DNA of 14,062 bases, from contig JBGVAK010000148.1 in NCBI GenBank assembly GCA_045224495.1, positions 1 to 14,062 of the forward strand, in the 5' to 3' direction. This stretch comes from RUG472 sp045224495. GTDB lineage: Bacteria; Bacillota; Clostridia; Christensenellales; CAG-138. Shown here in pieces: positions 5,816 to 12,719 of this stretch. The position numbers and the translations under genes were made by a program. Under the pieces are notes generated by a model. It had not been told where the DNA came from. It made no database searches and was given only the letters and a program-made list of their open reading frames with translations. How positions within the stretch are numbered: the first letter of the stretch is position 1; each line of letters opens with the position of its first letter.

Positions 5816-6781
5816 ATGGAAATCAAAACGGAACGGATCGAACTGGACAGCATGGAGGACGCCGCGGGGCTCTTCGGCGTCCTGGACGAAAACATCTCCG
5901 TCTTCGAGCAGGAGACGGGCACCCTCATCACCGTGAACGGGGACGGCATCGCCATCGAGGGGGAGGCGGAGAACGCCGCTCTCTGCCGGACCGTCCTCGA
6001 AAAGCTCCTGTCCATGCAGCGCAAGGGGGAGCCCATCAATCGCAGCCGCATCCGCTACGCAGTGGACCTTGCCCGGGAGGGGAACGCGGAACTCATCTCC
6101 GAGATCATGGGCGACGTGGTGGCCCTCACCGCCCGGGGCAAGCAGATCAAGTGCAAGACCCTGGGGCAGAAGAAGTACGTCCAGGCCCTCAAGGAGCACG
6201 AGCTGGTCTTCGGCGTGGGCCCCGCGGGCACGGGCAAGACCTATTTGGCCGTGGCCATGGCGGTGCTGGCCTTCAAGAACAAGGAAGTGGACAAGATCAT
6301 CCTGACCCGGCCCGCGGTGGAGGCGGGGGAAAAGCTGGGCTTCCTCCCCGGCGACCTGCAGAACAAGGTGGACCCGTACCTTCGCCCCCTCTACGACGCC
6401 CTGCAGGAGTTCTTCGGCATGGAGACCTATCGGAACCTCATGGAGCGGGGAGCCATCGAGGTGGCGCCGCTCGCCTACATGCGGGGCCGGACATTGAACA
6501 ACGCCTACATCATCCTGGACGAGGCGCAGAACTGCTCCATCGAGCAGATGAAGATGTTCCTGACCCGCTTGGGCGAGGGGAGCCGGGCCATCATCACCGG
6601 CGACATCACCCAGATCGACCTGCCGCGGGAGAAGAAAAGCGGCCTTATCCATGCCATCGGCATCCTCCGGGACGTGGAGGGCATCAGGGTCATCCAGCTC
6701 ACCCACAAGGACGTGGTGCGTCACGAGCTGGTCCAGCGGATCATACAGGCCTACGAAAGAAGCGAAAAGCAAAACAACTGA
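5816..6781 (+). CDS. phoH: PhoH family ATPase (PhoH-like/YbeZ type)
   Basis: A 321-aa cytoplasmic P-loop ATPase of the PhoH family. An N-terminal RNA-binding-like region (about 5-75) precedes the ATPase domain. It has Walker A GPAGTGKT (135-142), the PhoH signature LTRPAVEAGEKLGFLPGDLQ (163-182) with NKVDPYLRPLYDAL after it, Walker B IILDEAQN (232-239) and the sensor-like TGDITQIDLP (261-270). PhoH/YbeZ proteins pair functionally and genetically with the YbeY endoribonuclease, which is encoded two genes downstream. Transcription is from the yqf operon. The nearest AAAGGAGA (5793-5800) lies unusually far (15 nt) from ATG 5816; no in-frame start lies closer, so efficient initiation may need coupling with yqfD, whose stop is 7 nt upstream. 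Confidence 0.96.
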   Translation: MEIKTERIELDSMEDAAGLFGVLDENISVFEQETGTLITVNGDGIAIEGEAENAALCRTVLEKLLSMQRKGEPINRSRIRYAVDLAREGNAELISEIMGDVVALTARGKQIKCKTLGQKKYVQALKEHELVFGVGPAGTGKTYLAVAMAVLAFKNKEVDKIILTRPAVEAGEKLGFLPGDLQNKVDPYLRPLYDALQEFFGMETYRNLMERGAIEVAPLAYMRGRTLNNAYIILDEAQNCSIEQMKMFLTRLGEGSRAIITGDITQIDLPREKKSGLIHAIGILRDVEGIRVIQLTHKDVVRHELVQRIIQAYERSEKQNN

Positions 6782-6802
6782 TCGAAGAAGCGGGGGGAAG
6801 CT

Positions 6803-8962
6803 ATGGACGGGCAAAGAACGACCAAAAAGCGCGGGCTGGGGCGAGCTGTGGGGCTGCCGCTGCTGCTGTTGGTGTGCCTTTTGAACCTGTTGTTCATGTG
6901 CCTGCGCTACCCCGACGTGCGGCTGGACCTGCGCGCCGGGGACGTGCTCACGGAGGACGTGCTCTATCCCTACTCTGTGACCGACGCCTTTCGGACGGAC
7001 GAGCTTCGCCAGGCCGCCCGGGATCGGGTGGAGCCGGTCTATCGCCTGGACGATGGCATCGTGGCCGCCCAGGGACAGGCCCTGGACGCCTGGTTCGCTC
7101 AGTACGACCTGTTTTTGAAGGAGATGGTCCAGCGCTGGGAGGAGAGCGCCCAGGACTACAACGGCTTCCTCTTCAACCAGACCGACTGGAGCATTTTGGT
7201 GAAGGAAACGGAGCTGCAGTCCAAGCTCAACGAGTATGGCCTCAGCAACGCTCTGGACGCGGTCATGGCCTACTCCCTCCTCAACACCTATCTCCCCCGC
7301 AGCAGCCTCCATGCCGTAGGCAGCCTGCCCGACACGGAGCCTCTGAAGACCGCCGTGAAGGATGCCATCCTGAGCGGCATGGGGAGCGGCGTCCGGGAAA
7401 GCGAGCTGGAGACGGCCCGGTACCGTGCGAAGGAGCAGCTCAAGCAGACCAGCCTGCCCGCCGTGGGCAAGACGGAGCTGGCGGGGAACCTGATCGACCG
7501 GTTTTACGTGGCGTCTGCCGTGGTGGACGAGGTGGAGACCGAGAAGGCCCGGGCCGCCGCCGCCAGCGACGTGACGCCCGTGTCCGTCCGCAAGGGGGAG
7601 GTCCTGTTCCGCAAGGGGACTACCCTGACCCAGAAGGACCTGGTCCACCTGGTGTCATTGGATATGTTGAAGGGAGAGTCGGACCGCAGCTCCTTTGGGA
7701 GCTTCCTGCTATACCTGCTGCCCGTCTACCTGGTCTACGGCCTGTATCTGCTGCTCTTTGAACAGGAGACCGCCCTGTTGCCCCTGGTCATGCTGCGGCT
7801 GAGCCTGCTGTTCATGGTGAACCTGGCCGTGATGTGGGTCTTCACCCTCTTTGAGAGCCGCATCGCCCCGGTCCTACTGGGCGCGCTCATGATCGCCGCT
7901 ACCCACGAGAAGCGGACGGCTCTGGGCGCCAGCGTGCTCATCGCTCTGACGAACAGCCTGCTGCTGCCGGAGTCGGGCATACTGTCCGGGGAGACCTTCG
8001 CCCTGATGGCGGGGACGCTCCTTTCCGGCGTGGTGGCCGTCTGCATCCTGACGGTGGACGGGAAGCGGACCGCCTTCGTCCCGGCGGCCATCATCGGCGG
8101 CGGCGTGGGCGGCCTGTTGCCCGCGGTGCCTAAGCTTCTTGCTGGGGAGGGATGGCTGGTCAGCGTCACCGCCTTCGGCCTCTTCTTCGTGGGCGCCATC
8201 ATTGCCCTGGTGCTGGGCATGGGCCTCACGGCCATCTGGGAGCTTCTGTTCGACCTGCCCTCGCCCACCCGGCTCAACGAGCTGTTGAACATGGACCATC
8301 CGCTCCAACGGCGGCTCATGAGCAACGCCCCCGGCACCTATCACCATTGCCAGATGGCCGCCCTGCTGGCGGAGAACGGGGCCCAGAGCATCGGCGCCAA
8401 CGCCCTCTTAGCCAAGGCTGCTGCCGCCGTCCATGACGCAGGCAAGCTCAAGAATCCCCGTAACTTCGCGGAAAATCAGGCCAATGGCGTCAATCCCCAC
8501 GACGAGATGCTGCCCGTGGAGAGCTCAAAGATCATCATCGCCCACGTGGCGGACGGGGATGCCATCCTGCAGCGGTACAAGGTGCCCGCCGCCGTGCGCA
8601 GCATCGTGCGGGAGCACCACGGCACCACCATGACTGCCTACTTCTACGTGAAGGCCAAGAAGATGGACCCGGACGTGCGGGAGGCGGACTTCCGGTACCC
8701 GGGACCCAAACCCAGCAGCAAGGAGAGCGCCATCGTCATGCTGGCGGACAGCTGTGAGGCGGCGGTCCGGTCATTGGGCGGGCCCAGCCCCGAGCAGGTG
8801 CGGGACATGGTCCATCGGGTCATCCGCGGCAAGATGGAGGACGGGCAGATGGTCAACTGCGACTTGACCCTCAGCGAACTCAACCGGGTGGAGGAAAGCT
8901 TTTTGCAGACCTTCGCGGGCATCCTCCACGACCGCATCACCTACCCCAAGGAGGACGCATGA
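6803..8962 (+). CDS. pgpH: PgpH/YqfF-type 7TM-HD cyclic-di-AMP phosphodiesterase
   Basis: A 719-aa membrane protein with the full PgpH layout. There is one N-terminal helix (about 12-34), an extracytoplasmic 7TMR-HDED domain (about 40-290) and a bundle of about seven helices (about 298-485). The cytoplasmic HD domain (about 495-715) keeps the metal and catalytic residues: GTYHHC (H514), HDAGK (H544, D545), NPHD (564-567), H581, EHHGT (H605, H606) and LADS (D649). Characterised PgpH enzymes cleave c-di-AMP to pApA and so affect osmolyte transport and cell-wall homeostasis. No residue of the known active site is missing, so it should be active. Its gene follows phoH by 21 nt and overlaps ybeY by 4 nt (ATGA), indicating tight translational coupling. 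Confidence 0.96.
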   Translation: MDGQRTTKKRGLGRAVGLPLLLLVCLLNLLFMCLRYPDVRLDLRAGDVLTEDVLYPYSVTDAFRTDELRQAARDRVEPVYRLDDGIVAAQGQALDAWFAQYDLFLKEMVQRWEESAQDYNGFLFNQTDWSILVKETELQSKLNEYGLSNALDAVMAYSLLNTYLPRSSLHAVGSLPDTEPLKTAVKDAILSGMGSGVRESELETARYRAKEQLKQTSLPAVGKTELAGNLIDRFYVASAVVDEVETEKARAAAASDVTPVSVRKGEVLFRKGTTLTQKDLVHLVSLDMLKGESDRSSFGSFLLYLLPVYLVYGLYLLLFEQETALLPLVMLRLSLLFMVNLAVMWVFTLFESRIAPVLLGALMIAATHEKRTALGASVLIALTNSLLLPESGILSGETFALMAGTLLSGVVAVCILTVDGKRTAFVPAAIIGGGVGGLLPAVPKLLAGEGWLVSVTAFGLFFVGAIIALVLGMGLTAIWELLFDLPSPTRLNELLNMDHPLQRRLMSNAPGTYHHCQMAALLAENGAQSIGANALLAKAAAAVHDAGKLKNPRNFAENQANGVNPHDEMLPVESSKIIIAHVADGDAILQRYKVPAAVRSIVREHHGTTMTAYFYVKAKKMDPDVREADFRYPGPKPSSKESAIVMLADSCEAAVRSLGGPSPEQVRDMVHRVIRGKMEDGQMVNCDLTLSELNRVEESFLQTFAGILHDRITYPKEDA

Positions 8963-9399
8963 TCGAAGTATATTCGGAAGACGAAGCCCTGACCCCCGAG
9001 GAGGAGGCGGGCATCCGCACCGCCTGCGAGATGGCCCTCAGCATGGAGGGCGCGGCGGGGGACATCACCGTGCTGGTGGCGGGGCCGGAACATATCCGGC
9101 AGCTGAACCGTGACTTTCGGAATGTGAATCGGGTCACGGACGTGCTCACCTTCCCCAGCCGGGAGGGGGAAGCCCTTCTGGGTTCCCCCGACGGGTATCT
9201 GGGCGACATCATGATCTGCCGCAGCCGGGCCGTGGAGCAGGCGGCGGAATACGGCCACAGCCTGAGCCGGGAGCTGGCCTTTTTGGCGGTCCACGGCACC
9301 CTGCATATCCTGGGGTACGACCACATGAACGAGGCGGAGGAGCAGGTCATGCGCGGCCGCCAGCGGACTATTTTGGAAAGGATCGGTGAAACGAGATGA
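8959..9399 (+). CDS. ybeY: Endoribonuclease YbeY (16S rRNA maturation)
   Basis: A 146-aa protein of the UPF0054/YbeY family. It carries the zinc-binding H-x3-H-x5-H signature in HGTLHILGYDH (H112, H116, H122) and the conserved NRDFRNVNRVTDVLTFP (50-66) with the expected arginine of the active-site cleft. YbeY acts in 16S rRNA 3'-end maturation and ribosome quality control. AAGGAGG (8948-8954) lies 4 nt before ATG, and the start overlaps the pgpH stop by 4 nt. The following gene is cdd; in Bacillus subtilis dgkA sits between them but here it is absent. Confidence 0.97.
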   Translation: MIEVYSEDEALTPEEEAGIRTACEMALSMEGAAGDITVLVAGPEHIRQLNRDFRNVNRVTDVLTFPSREGEALLGSPDGYLGDIMICRSRAVEQAAEYGHSLSRELAFLAVHGTLHILGYDHMNEAEEQVMRGRQRTILERIGETR

Positions 9400-9815
9400 A
9401 CCAACTGACGCAAGCGGAGATCGATCTGCTGCTGGACAAGGCCCAGGAGGCCCGGGACCATTCCTACGCCCCCTACTCCCACTACCACGTGGGCGCGGCC
9501 CTGCTGACCGCGGACGGAAGGATCTATCAGGGCTGCAACATCGAGAACGCCGGCTTCACCCCCACCATCTGTGCCGAGCGCACGGCCTTCTTTAAGGCGG
9601 TCTACGACGGACACCGGGCCTTCCGGGCCATCGCCGTCATCGCCACGGGGGAGGAGATGGGCTTCCCCTGCGGGGTCTGCCGCCAGGTCATGGCAGAGTT
9701 CTGCGACAAGGATTTCATCATCGTCACCGCCAATCGAGACAGGACCAAGGTGGACGTGTCCGACTTTCAGACGCTCCTCCCGCATTCCTTCGGGCCCAAG
9801 GACCTGGACGTGTGA
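9396..9815 (+). CDS. cdd: Cytidine deaminase
   Basis: A 139-aa homotetrameric-type cytidine deaminase. The zinc site is complete: C59-A-E61 in TICAERTAF and PCGVC with C92 and C95. This three-cysteine set is the small tetrameric form found in Bacillus rather than the larger E. coli dimer. N48-E50 in GCNIENAGF fits the substrate-ribose binding segment. The enzyme deaminates cytidine and deoxycytidine to uridine forms in pyrimidine salvage. It overlaps ybeY by 4 nt (ATGA). era begins 1 nt after its stop, so ribosome maturation and salvage genes share one transcript, as in Bacillus. Confidence 0.97.
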   Translation: MNQLTQAEIDLLLDKAQEARDHSYAPYSHYHVGAALLTADGRIYQGCNIENAGFTPTICAERTAFFKAVYDGHRAFRAIAVIATGEEMGFPCGVCRQVMAEFCDKDFIIVTANRDRTKVDVSDFQTLLPHSFGPKDLDV

Positions 9816-9816
9816 T

Positions 9817-10704
9817 ATGGCCTATAAAAGCGGTTTTTTCAGCCTCATCGGCTGCCCCAACGTGGGCAAATCCACCCTCATCAACGCCCTGGTGGGCCAG
9901 AAGATCTCCATCGTCACGGACCGGGCTCAGACCACCCGCAACCGCATCACCGGCGTTCTCACACGGGACGAGTATCAGATGATCTTTCTGGACACTCCCG
10001 GCATGACCACCCCCAAAAACAAGCTGGGGGAGTACATGCAGAAGACCGCGGGGGACTGCCTCATGGACGTGGAGGCCATCCTCTTTCTGGTGGACGCCCG
10101 CAAGGGCGTGGGGGAGCGGGACCAACAGATCATGGCGCGGCTCAAGCAGGCCAAATGCCCCGTGGTGGTCCTCCTCAACAAGTGCGACATCGCCACGAAG
10201 CTGCAGGTGGACGAATGCGAAGAATCCTTGCGTTCCGAGGGTTTTTCCCAGATCCACCGCATCTCCGCCTTCAAGGGGACGGGCCTTCAGGAGCTGGAGC
10301 AGCTGCTCCTCGGCTACCTCACCGAGGGCCCCCAGTACTATCCCCCGGACATGGTCACGGACCAGCCGGAGCGCCTCATCTGCGCGGAGATGATCCGGGA
10401 GAAGGCCTTGGAGCTCCTCAAGGACGAGGTGCCCCACGGCATCGGCGTCAGTATGGACAAAATGGAGCTTCGGTCTGACGGTCAGCTCATGGACTGCTAC
10501 GCCACCATCCTCTGTGAGCGGGACAGCCACAAGGGTATCATCATCGGCCGGGGTGGGTCTATGCTGAAGAAGATCGGCTCCGCTGCCCGGGAGGACATGG
10601 AGTGGCTGTTGGGCGTGAAGGTGAACCTGCAGCTCTGGGTGAAGATCAAGGACGACTGGCGCAACCGACAGTCCGTATTGAACGAACTGGGATATGAAGG
10701 CTGA
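9817..10704 (+). CDS. era: GTPase Era
   Basis: A 295-aa protein. The N-terminal GTPase domain has G1 GCPNVGKS (12-19), the G2 region AQTTRNRITG (37-46), G3 DTPG (59-62), G4 NKCD (121-124) and G5 SAFKG (150-154). The C-terminal KH domain includes SHKGIIIGRGGSMLKKIG (about 237-254) and binds the 3' end of 16S rRNA. Era checks 30S assembly and couples it to growth. The G1 loop has Cys at the place where most Era proteins have Arg (GRPNVGKS). This residue is outside the nucleotide contacts and I expect no loss of function. I chose ATG 9817 because the family starts there; the open frame further upstream lies in cdd and is out of register with it. Confidence 0.97.
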   Translation: MAYKSGFFSLIGCPNVGKSTLINALVGQKISIVTDRAQTTRNRITGVLTRDEYQMIFLDTPGMTTPKNKLGEYMQKTAGDCLMDVEAILFLVDARKGVGERDQQIMARLKQAKCPVVVLLNKCDIATKLQVDECEESLRSEGFSQIHRISAFKGTGLQELEQLLLGYLTEGPQYYPPDMVTDQPERLICAEMIREKALELLKDEVPHGIGVSMDKMELRSDGQLMDCYATILCERDSHKGIIIGRGGSMLKKIGSAAREDMEWLLGVKVNLQLWVKIKDDWRNRQSVLNELGYEG

Positions 10705-10713
10705 ATAGGATAA

Positions 10714-10748
10714 CCTCCTTCCGGTCCATACTGACCCTGGAAAGGAGG
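10714..10748 (+). promoter_or_regulatory. Hairpin that buries the yqzL Shine-Dalgarno sequence
   Basis: CCTCCTT then CC and GGTC (10714-10726) pair with GACC (10733-10736), then, past a CT bulge, GG (10739-10740) and, past one bulged A, AAGGAGG (10742-10748). The loop is CATACT. The stem has about 13 base pairs. The 5' strand is an anti-Shine-Dalgarno sequence that exactly matches the ribosome binding site of the following GTG start. There is no T-tract, so this is not a terminator. Folded, it should hide the yqzL start from ribosomes unless upstream translation (of era, which ends 9 nt earlier) or a factor opens it. Confidence 0.6.
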
Positions 10749-10754
10749 CGTCCT

Positions 10755-10922
10755 GTGACAATGCCTGCGACAGAAGAAGAACGAAAAGCCTTTCAGACGT
10801 TTTACGAGAGCGGACGGGTGGAAGCGTACCTCCAATACGCCCGGCTGCGGGAGAAAGACCATGGCGGACCTGACCCTCAAGGGCATGGTGATCCGGACGG
10901 TGGATTACCGGGACAACGATAG
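10755..10922 (+). CDS. Small YqzL-like protein
   Basis: A 55-aa ORF starting at GTG. It reads MTMPATEEERKAFQTFYESG followed by RVEAYLQYARLREKDHGG and a low-complexity tail rich in G, P and D that runs into recO. AAAGGAGG (10741-10748) lies 6 nt before GTG, and ATG 10761 is the alternative. Bacillus and clostridial genomes carry the 40-50 aa YqzL protein between era and recO, with a core resembling W/F-x-x-F-x-x-T/S-G-x-x-x-x-Y-L-x-Y. The FQTFYESGRVEAYLQYARL stretch fits that, so I call it YqzL-like from position and pattern. Function unknown. It overlaps recO by 62 nt. The last ~18 residues are probably forced by recO and not conserved. Alternatively it may be a leader ORF regulating recO. 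Confidence 0.65.
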   Translation: MTMPATEEERKAFQTFYESGRVEAYLQYARLREKDHGGPDPQGHGDPDGGLPGQR

Positions 10923-11628
10923 GATACTGACCCTGTTCACGGCGGAGCAGGGCCGGGTGGACGCGAAGGCGCGGAACTGCCGCAAGGCCACGTCGCCGCT
11001 GCTAGCATGCACCCAGCCCTTCACCTACGGGGAGTATCAGCTCTTCTACCACAAGAACAAGTATATCGTGGACCAGGGGGAGGTGCTGGAAAGCTTCTAC
11101 CCCCTTCGGGAGGACGTGGGGCGTTTCGCCGCGGCCTCCCTGTGCGCGTCCCTGTGCCTCGAGGGCGTCCAGGCGGAGGAGGGCAGCGCGGAGATCTTTT
11201 CCCTCCTGTACCACACCCTGTCCTTCCTCACCTACGGGGACAACGACCCCGGGGATCTGACCGCCTGCTTTTTGATCCGCTGCCTGTCCCTCCTGGGCTT
11301 TCGCCCCGCCATCACCCACTGCGCCGTCTGCGGCCGGGATCTGCGGGAGGACCCCGTCATCCGTTTTCTGCCCGACAAGGGCGGGGCGGTGTGCGCCGCC
11401 TGCTCCCCCGTAGGCCGAAAGATCGGCAAAACGGCCCTGGAGGCCATGCGGCGGATGCTCCTTTTGGACGATGACCAGCTGGGCCGGGTGAAGATGAAGG
11501 AGCCCCTGCGGGCAGAGGTCCTCTCGCGGCTCCTGCCCTATGCGACGCTGTACCTGCCCGGCATCGAGAAGGCCGCGGCCCTGTTCACTTCGCTGCACAT
11601 GCCGCCTGAGGCGGGGGAAGGGGAGTAG
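10861..11628 (+). CDS. recO: DNA repair protein RecO
   Basis: A 255-aa protein. The N-terminal OB fold (about 1-80) begins LTLKGMVIRTVDYRDNDRIL and includes LLACTQPFTYGEYQLF. A helical domain follows, with a four-cysteine zinc finger C154-x2-C157 and C178-x2-C181 (CAVCGR and CAAC). RecO works with RecR and RecF to load RecA onto SSB-coated single-stranded DNA and to anneal strands. GGGAG (10849-10853) lies 7 nt before ATG, inside the preceding small ORF. Order era-yqzL-recO is as in Bacillus. Confidence 0.96.
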   Translation: MADLTLKGMVIRTVDYRDNDRILTLFTAEQGRVDAKARNCRKATSPLLACTQPFTYGEYQLFYHKNKYIVDQGEVLESFYPLREDVGRFAAASLCASLCLEGVQAEEGSAEIFSLLYHTLSFLTYGDNDPGDLTACFLIRCLSLLGFRPAITHCAVCGRDLREDPVIRFLPDKGGAVCAACSPVGRKIGKTALEAMRRMLLLDDDQLGRVKMKEPLRAEVLSRLLPYATLYLPGIEKAAALFTSLHMPPEAGEGE

Positions 11629-11631
11629 CCC

Positions 11632-12570
11632 ATGGAACTGCTGACCAACACCTTTTTAGCCCTCTTTCCCCTGTATTTCTACATGGCCGTCGGCGCCGTG
11701 CTGAGGAAGATGAGGATACTGAAGATCGAGGACCTGCCCAAGATGAACGCCCTGCTGTTTAGGTCCTTCCTGTTCTTCAGCCTCTTCAACAACGTGCGTA
11801 GCGCCGACTTTTCCGGGACGGACAGCGGCAGGCTCATGCTCTTCGGCGCCGGGGCTGCCCTGTTCCTCTTCACCCTCTATTTGCTGACGGTGCCCCGTTT
11901 CCTCCGGGACTATCGCCAATCCTCCGTGGCCGTCCAGGCCATGTACCGGAGCAACTTCGTCCTTTTGGGCATGGCCTACGCCGAGCAGCTCTGCGGGCCG
12001 GAGAACGTAGGCCCCGTGAGCCTCCTCATCTCCATCATGGTGCCCCTGTTCAACCTCCTGGCCGTCTTCACCTTCGAGTTTCTCAGGGGCGGCAAGGTGG
12101 ACCTTTGGCAGGTGCTGTGGAAGATCGTCAAGAACCCCCTGATCATCGCCTCGGCCCTGGGCGCCCTCTGCGCCCTTATGAAGGTACAGTTCCCCGAATA
12201 CCTGGACAAGCCCATGAAGGCCCTGGGCAGCGCCGCCACCCCCTTCGCCATGGTGCTGGTGGGCGCGTCCCTGACCTTGAAGTCCATGGCGAAGAACCGG
12301 AAGCTGGTTTTGATCGTGTCCGCGGTGCGCCTCATACTGTCGCCCCTGCTGGTGGTCCCGGCGGCGGTGCTCCTGGGCTTTCGGGACGCGGCGCTGGTGG
12401 GCATCATGGCGGCCACAGCCGCTCCCACGGCGGTAGCCTCCGTAGCCATGAGCTACGAGCTGGGCGGCGACGGGGAGCTGGCGGCGGAGATCGTAGCCAC
12501 CACCAGCCTCCTGTCTCTTTTCACCATGTTCCTCTGGGTCCTGCTCCTGCGGGGCATGGGGTACTGCTGA
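11632..12570 (+). CDS. AEC family transporter
   Basis: A 312-aa protein with ten predicted membrane segments in the 5+5 pattern of the auxin efflux carrier (AEC) family. Bacterial members of this family export or exchange organic acids such as malate; the substrate cannot be told here. The second half carries the family features AVRLILSPLLVVPAAVLLG (about 227-245) and AAPTAVASVAMSYELGGDGE (about 263-282). GGGGAG (11620-11625) lies 6 nt before ATG, and the start lies 3 nt after the recO stop, so it is translated from the same operon. It has no evident link to ribosome or repair functions and looks like a lineage-specific addition at the operon end. I see no broken helix or missing segment. Confidence 0.9.
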   Translation: MELLTNTFLALFPLYFYMAVGAVLRKMRILKIEDLPKMNALLFRSFLFFSLFNNVRSADFSGTDSGRLMLFGAGAALFLFTLYLLTVPRFLRDYRQSSVAVQAMYRSNFVLLGMAYAEQLCGPENVGPVSLLISIMVPLFNLLAVFTFEFLRGGKVDLWQVLWKIVKNPLIIASALGALCALMKVQFPEYLDKPMKALGSAATPFAMVLVGASLTLKSMAKNRKLVLIVSAVRLILSPLLVVPAAVLLGFRDAALVGIMAATAAPTAVASVAMSYELGGDGELAAEIVATTSLLSLFTMFLWVLLLRGMGYC

Positions 12571-12579
12571 CGGCGGGAG

Positions 12580-12606
12580 ACGGGGAAGCACGGCTTACCG
12601 TTTTTT
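12580..12606 (+). terminator. Probable intrinsic terminator after the AEC transporter gene
   Basis: ACGG (12580-12583) pairs with CCGT (12598-12601) and AAGC (12586-12589) with GCTT (12593-12596), with a small internal loop (GG against A) and loop ACG. Six T follow (12601-12606). The stem is short and imperfect, but the T-tract and its place 10 nt after the stop support operon termination. Confidence 0.65.
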
Positions 12607-12650
12607 ATGAATTATTTCCTGCAGAAAAGGTGCAAACTGATGAAAAAACC

Positions 12651-12679
12651 TTGCAATCCTGTCGGAGGATTGCTATAAT
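12651..12679 (+). promoter_or_regulatory. ppdK promoter with operator-like inverted repeat in its spacer
   Basis: TTGCAA (-35, 12651-12656) and a perfect TATAAT (-10, 12674-12679) are 17 nt apart, with the extended -10 TG at 12671-12672. A perfect inverted repeat, GCAATCCT (12653-12660) and AGGATTGC (12666-12673) around GTCGG, fills the spacer and touches both boxes. Such placement is typical of an operator for a dimeric regulator. The predicted leader before the TTG start is about 34 nt. Confidence 0.85.
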
Positions 12680-12719
12680 AAATCGTTCCAAACCAAATCT
12701 TGAACGGGAGGAAAAGAAC

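Noticed and set aside
5708..7648. Minus-strand ORF of 646 aa opposite phoH and pgpH
   Set aside because: It is antisense to two genes with complete active-site motifs and has biased G/H/L/V composition with no recognisable domain.
6151..7761. Plus-strand ORF of 536 aa in another frame across phoH-pgpH
   Set aside because: The G/R/P-rich translation is typical of a frame-shifted reading of G+C-rich coding DNA; it overlaps two certain genes.
9571..9816. Upstream extension of era to 377 aa
   Set aside because: The added 82 residues are S/R/P-rich, lie over cdd in another frame, and the family starts at the MAYKSGF methionine.
11656..12591. Minus-strand ORF of 311 aa opposite the AEC transporter
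   Set aside because: H/G/Q/E-rich antisense reading of a membrane protein gene, with no start signals.
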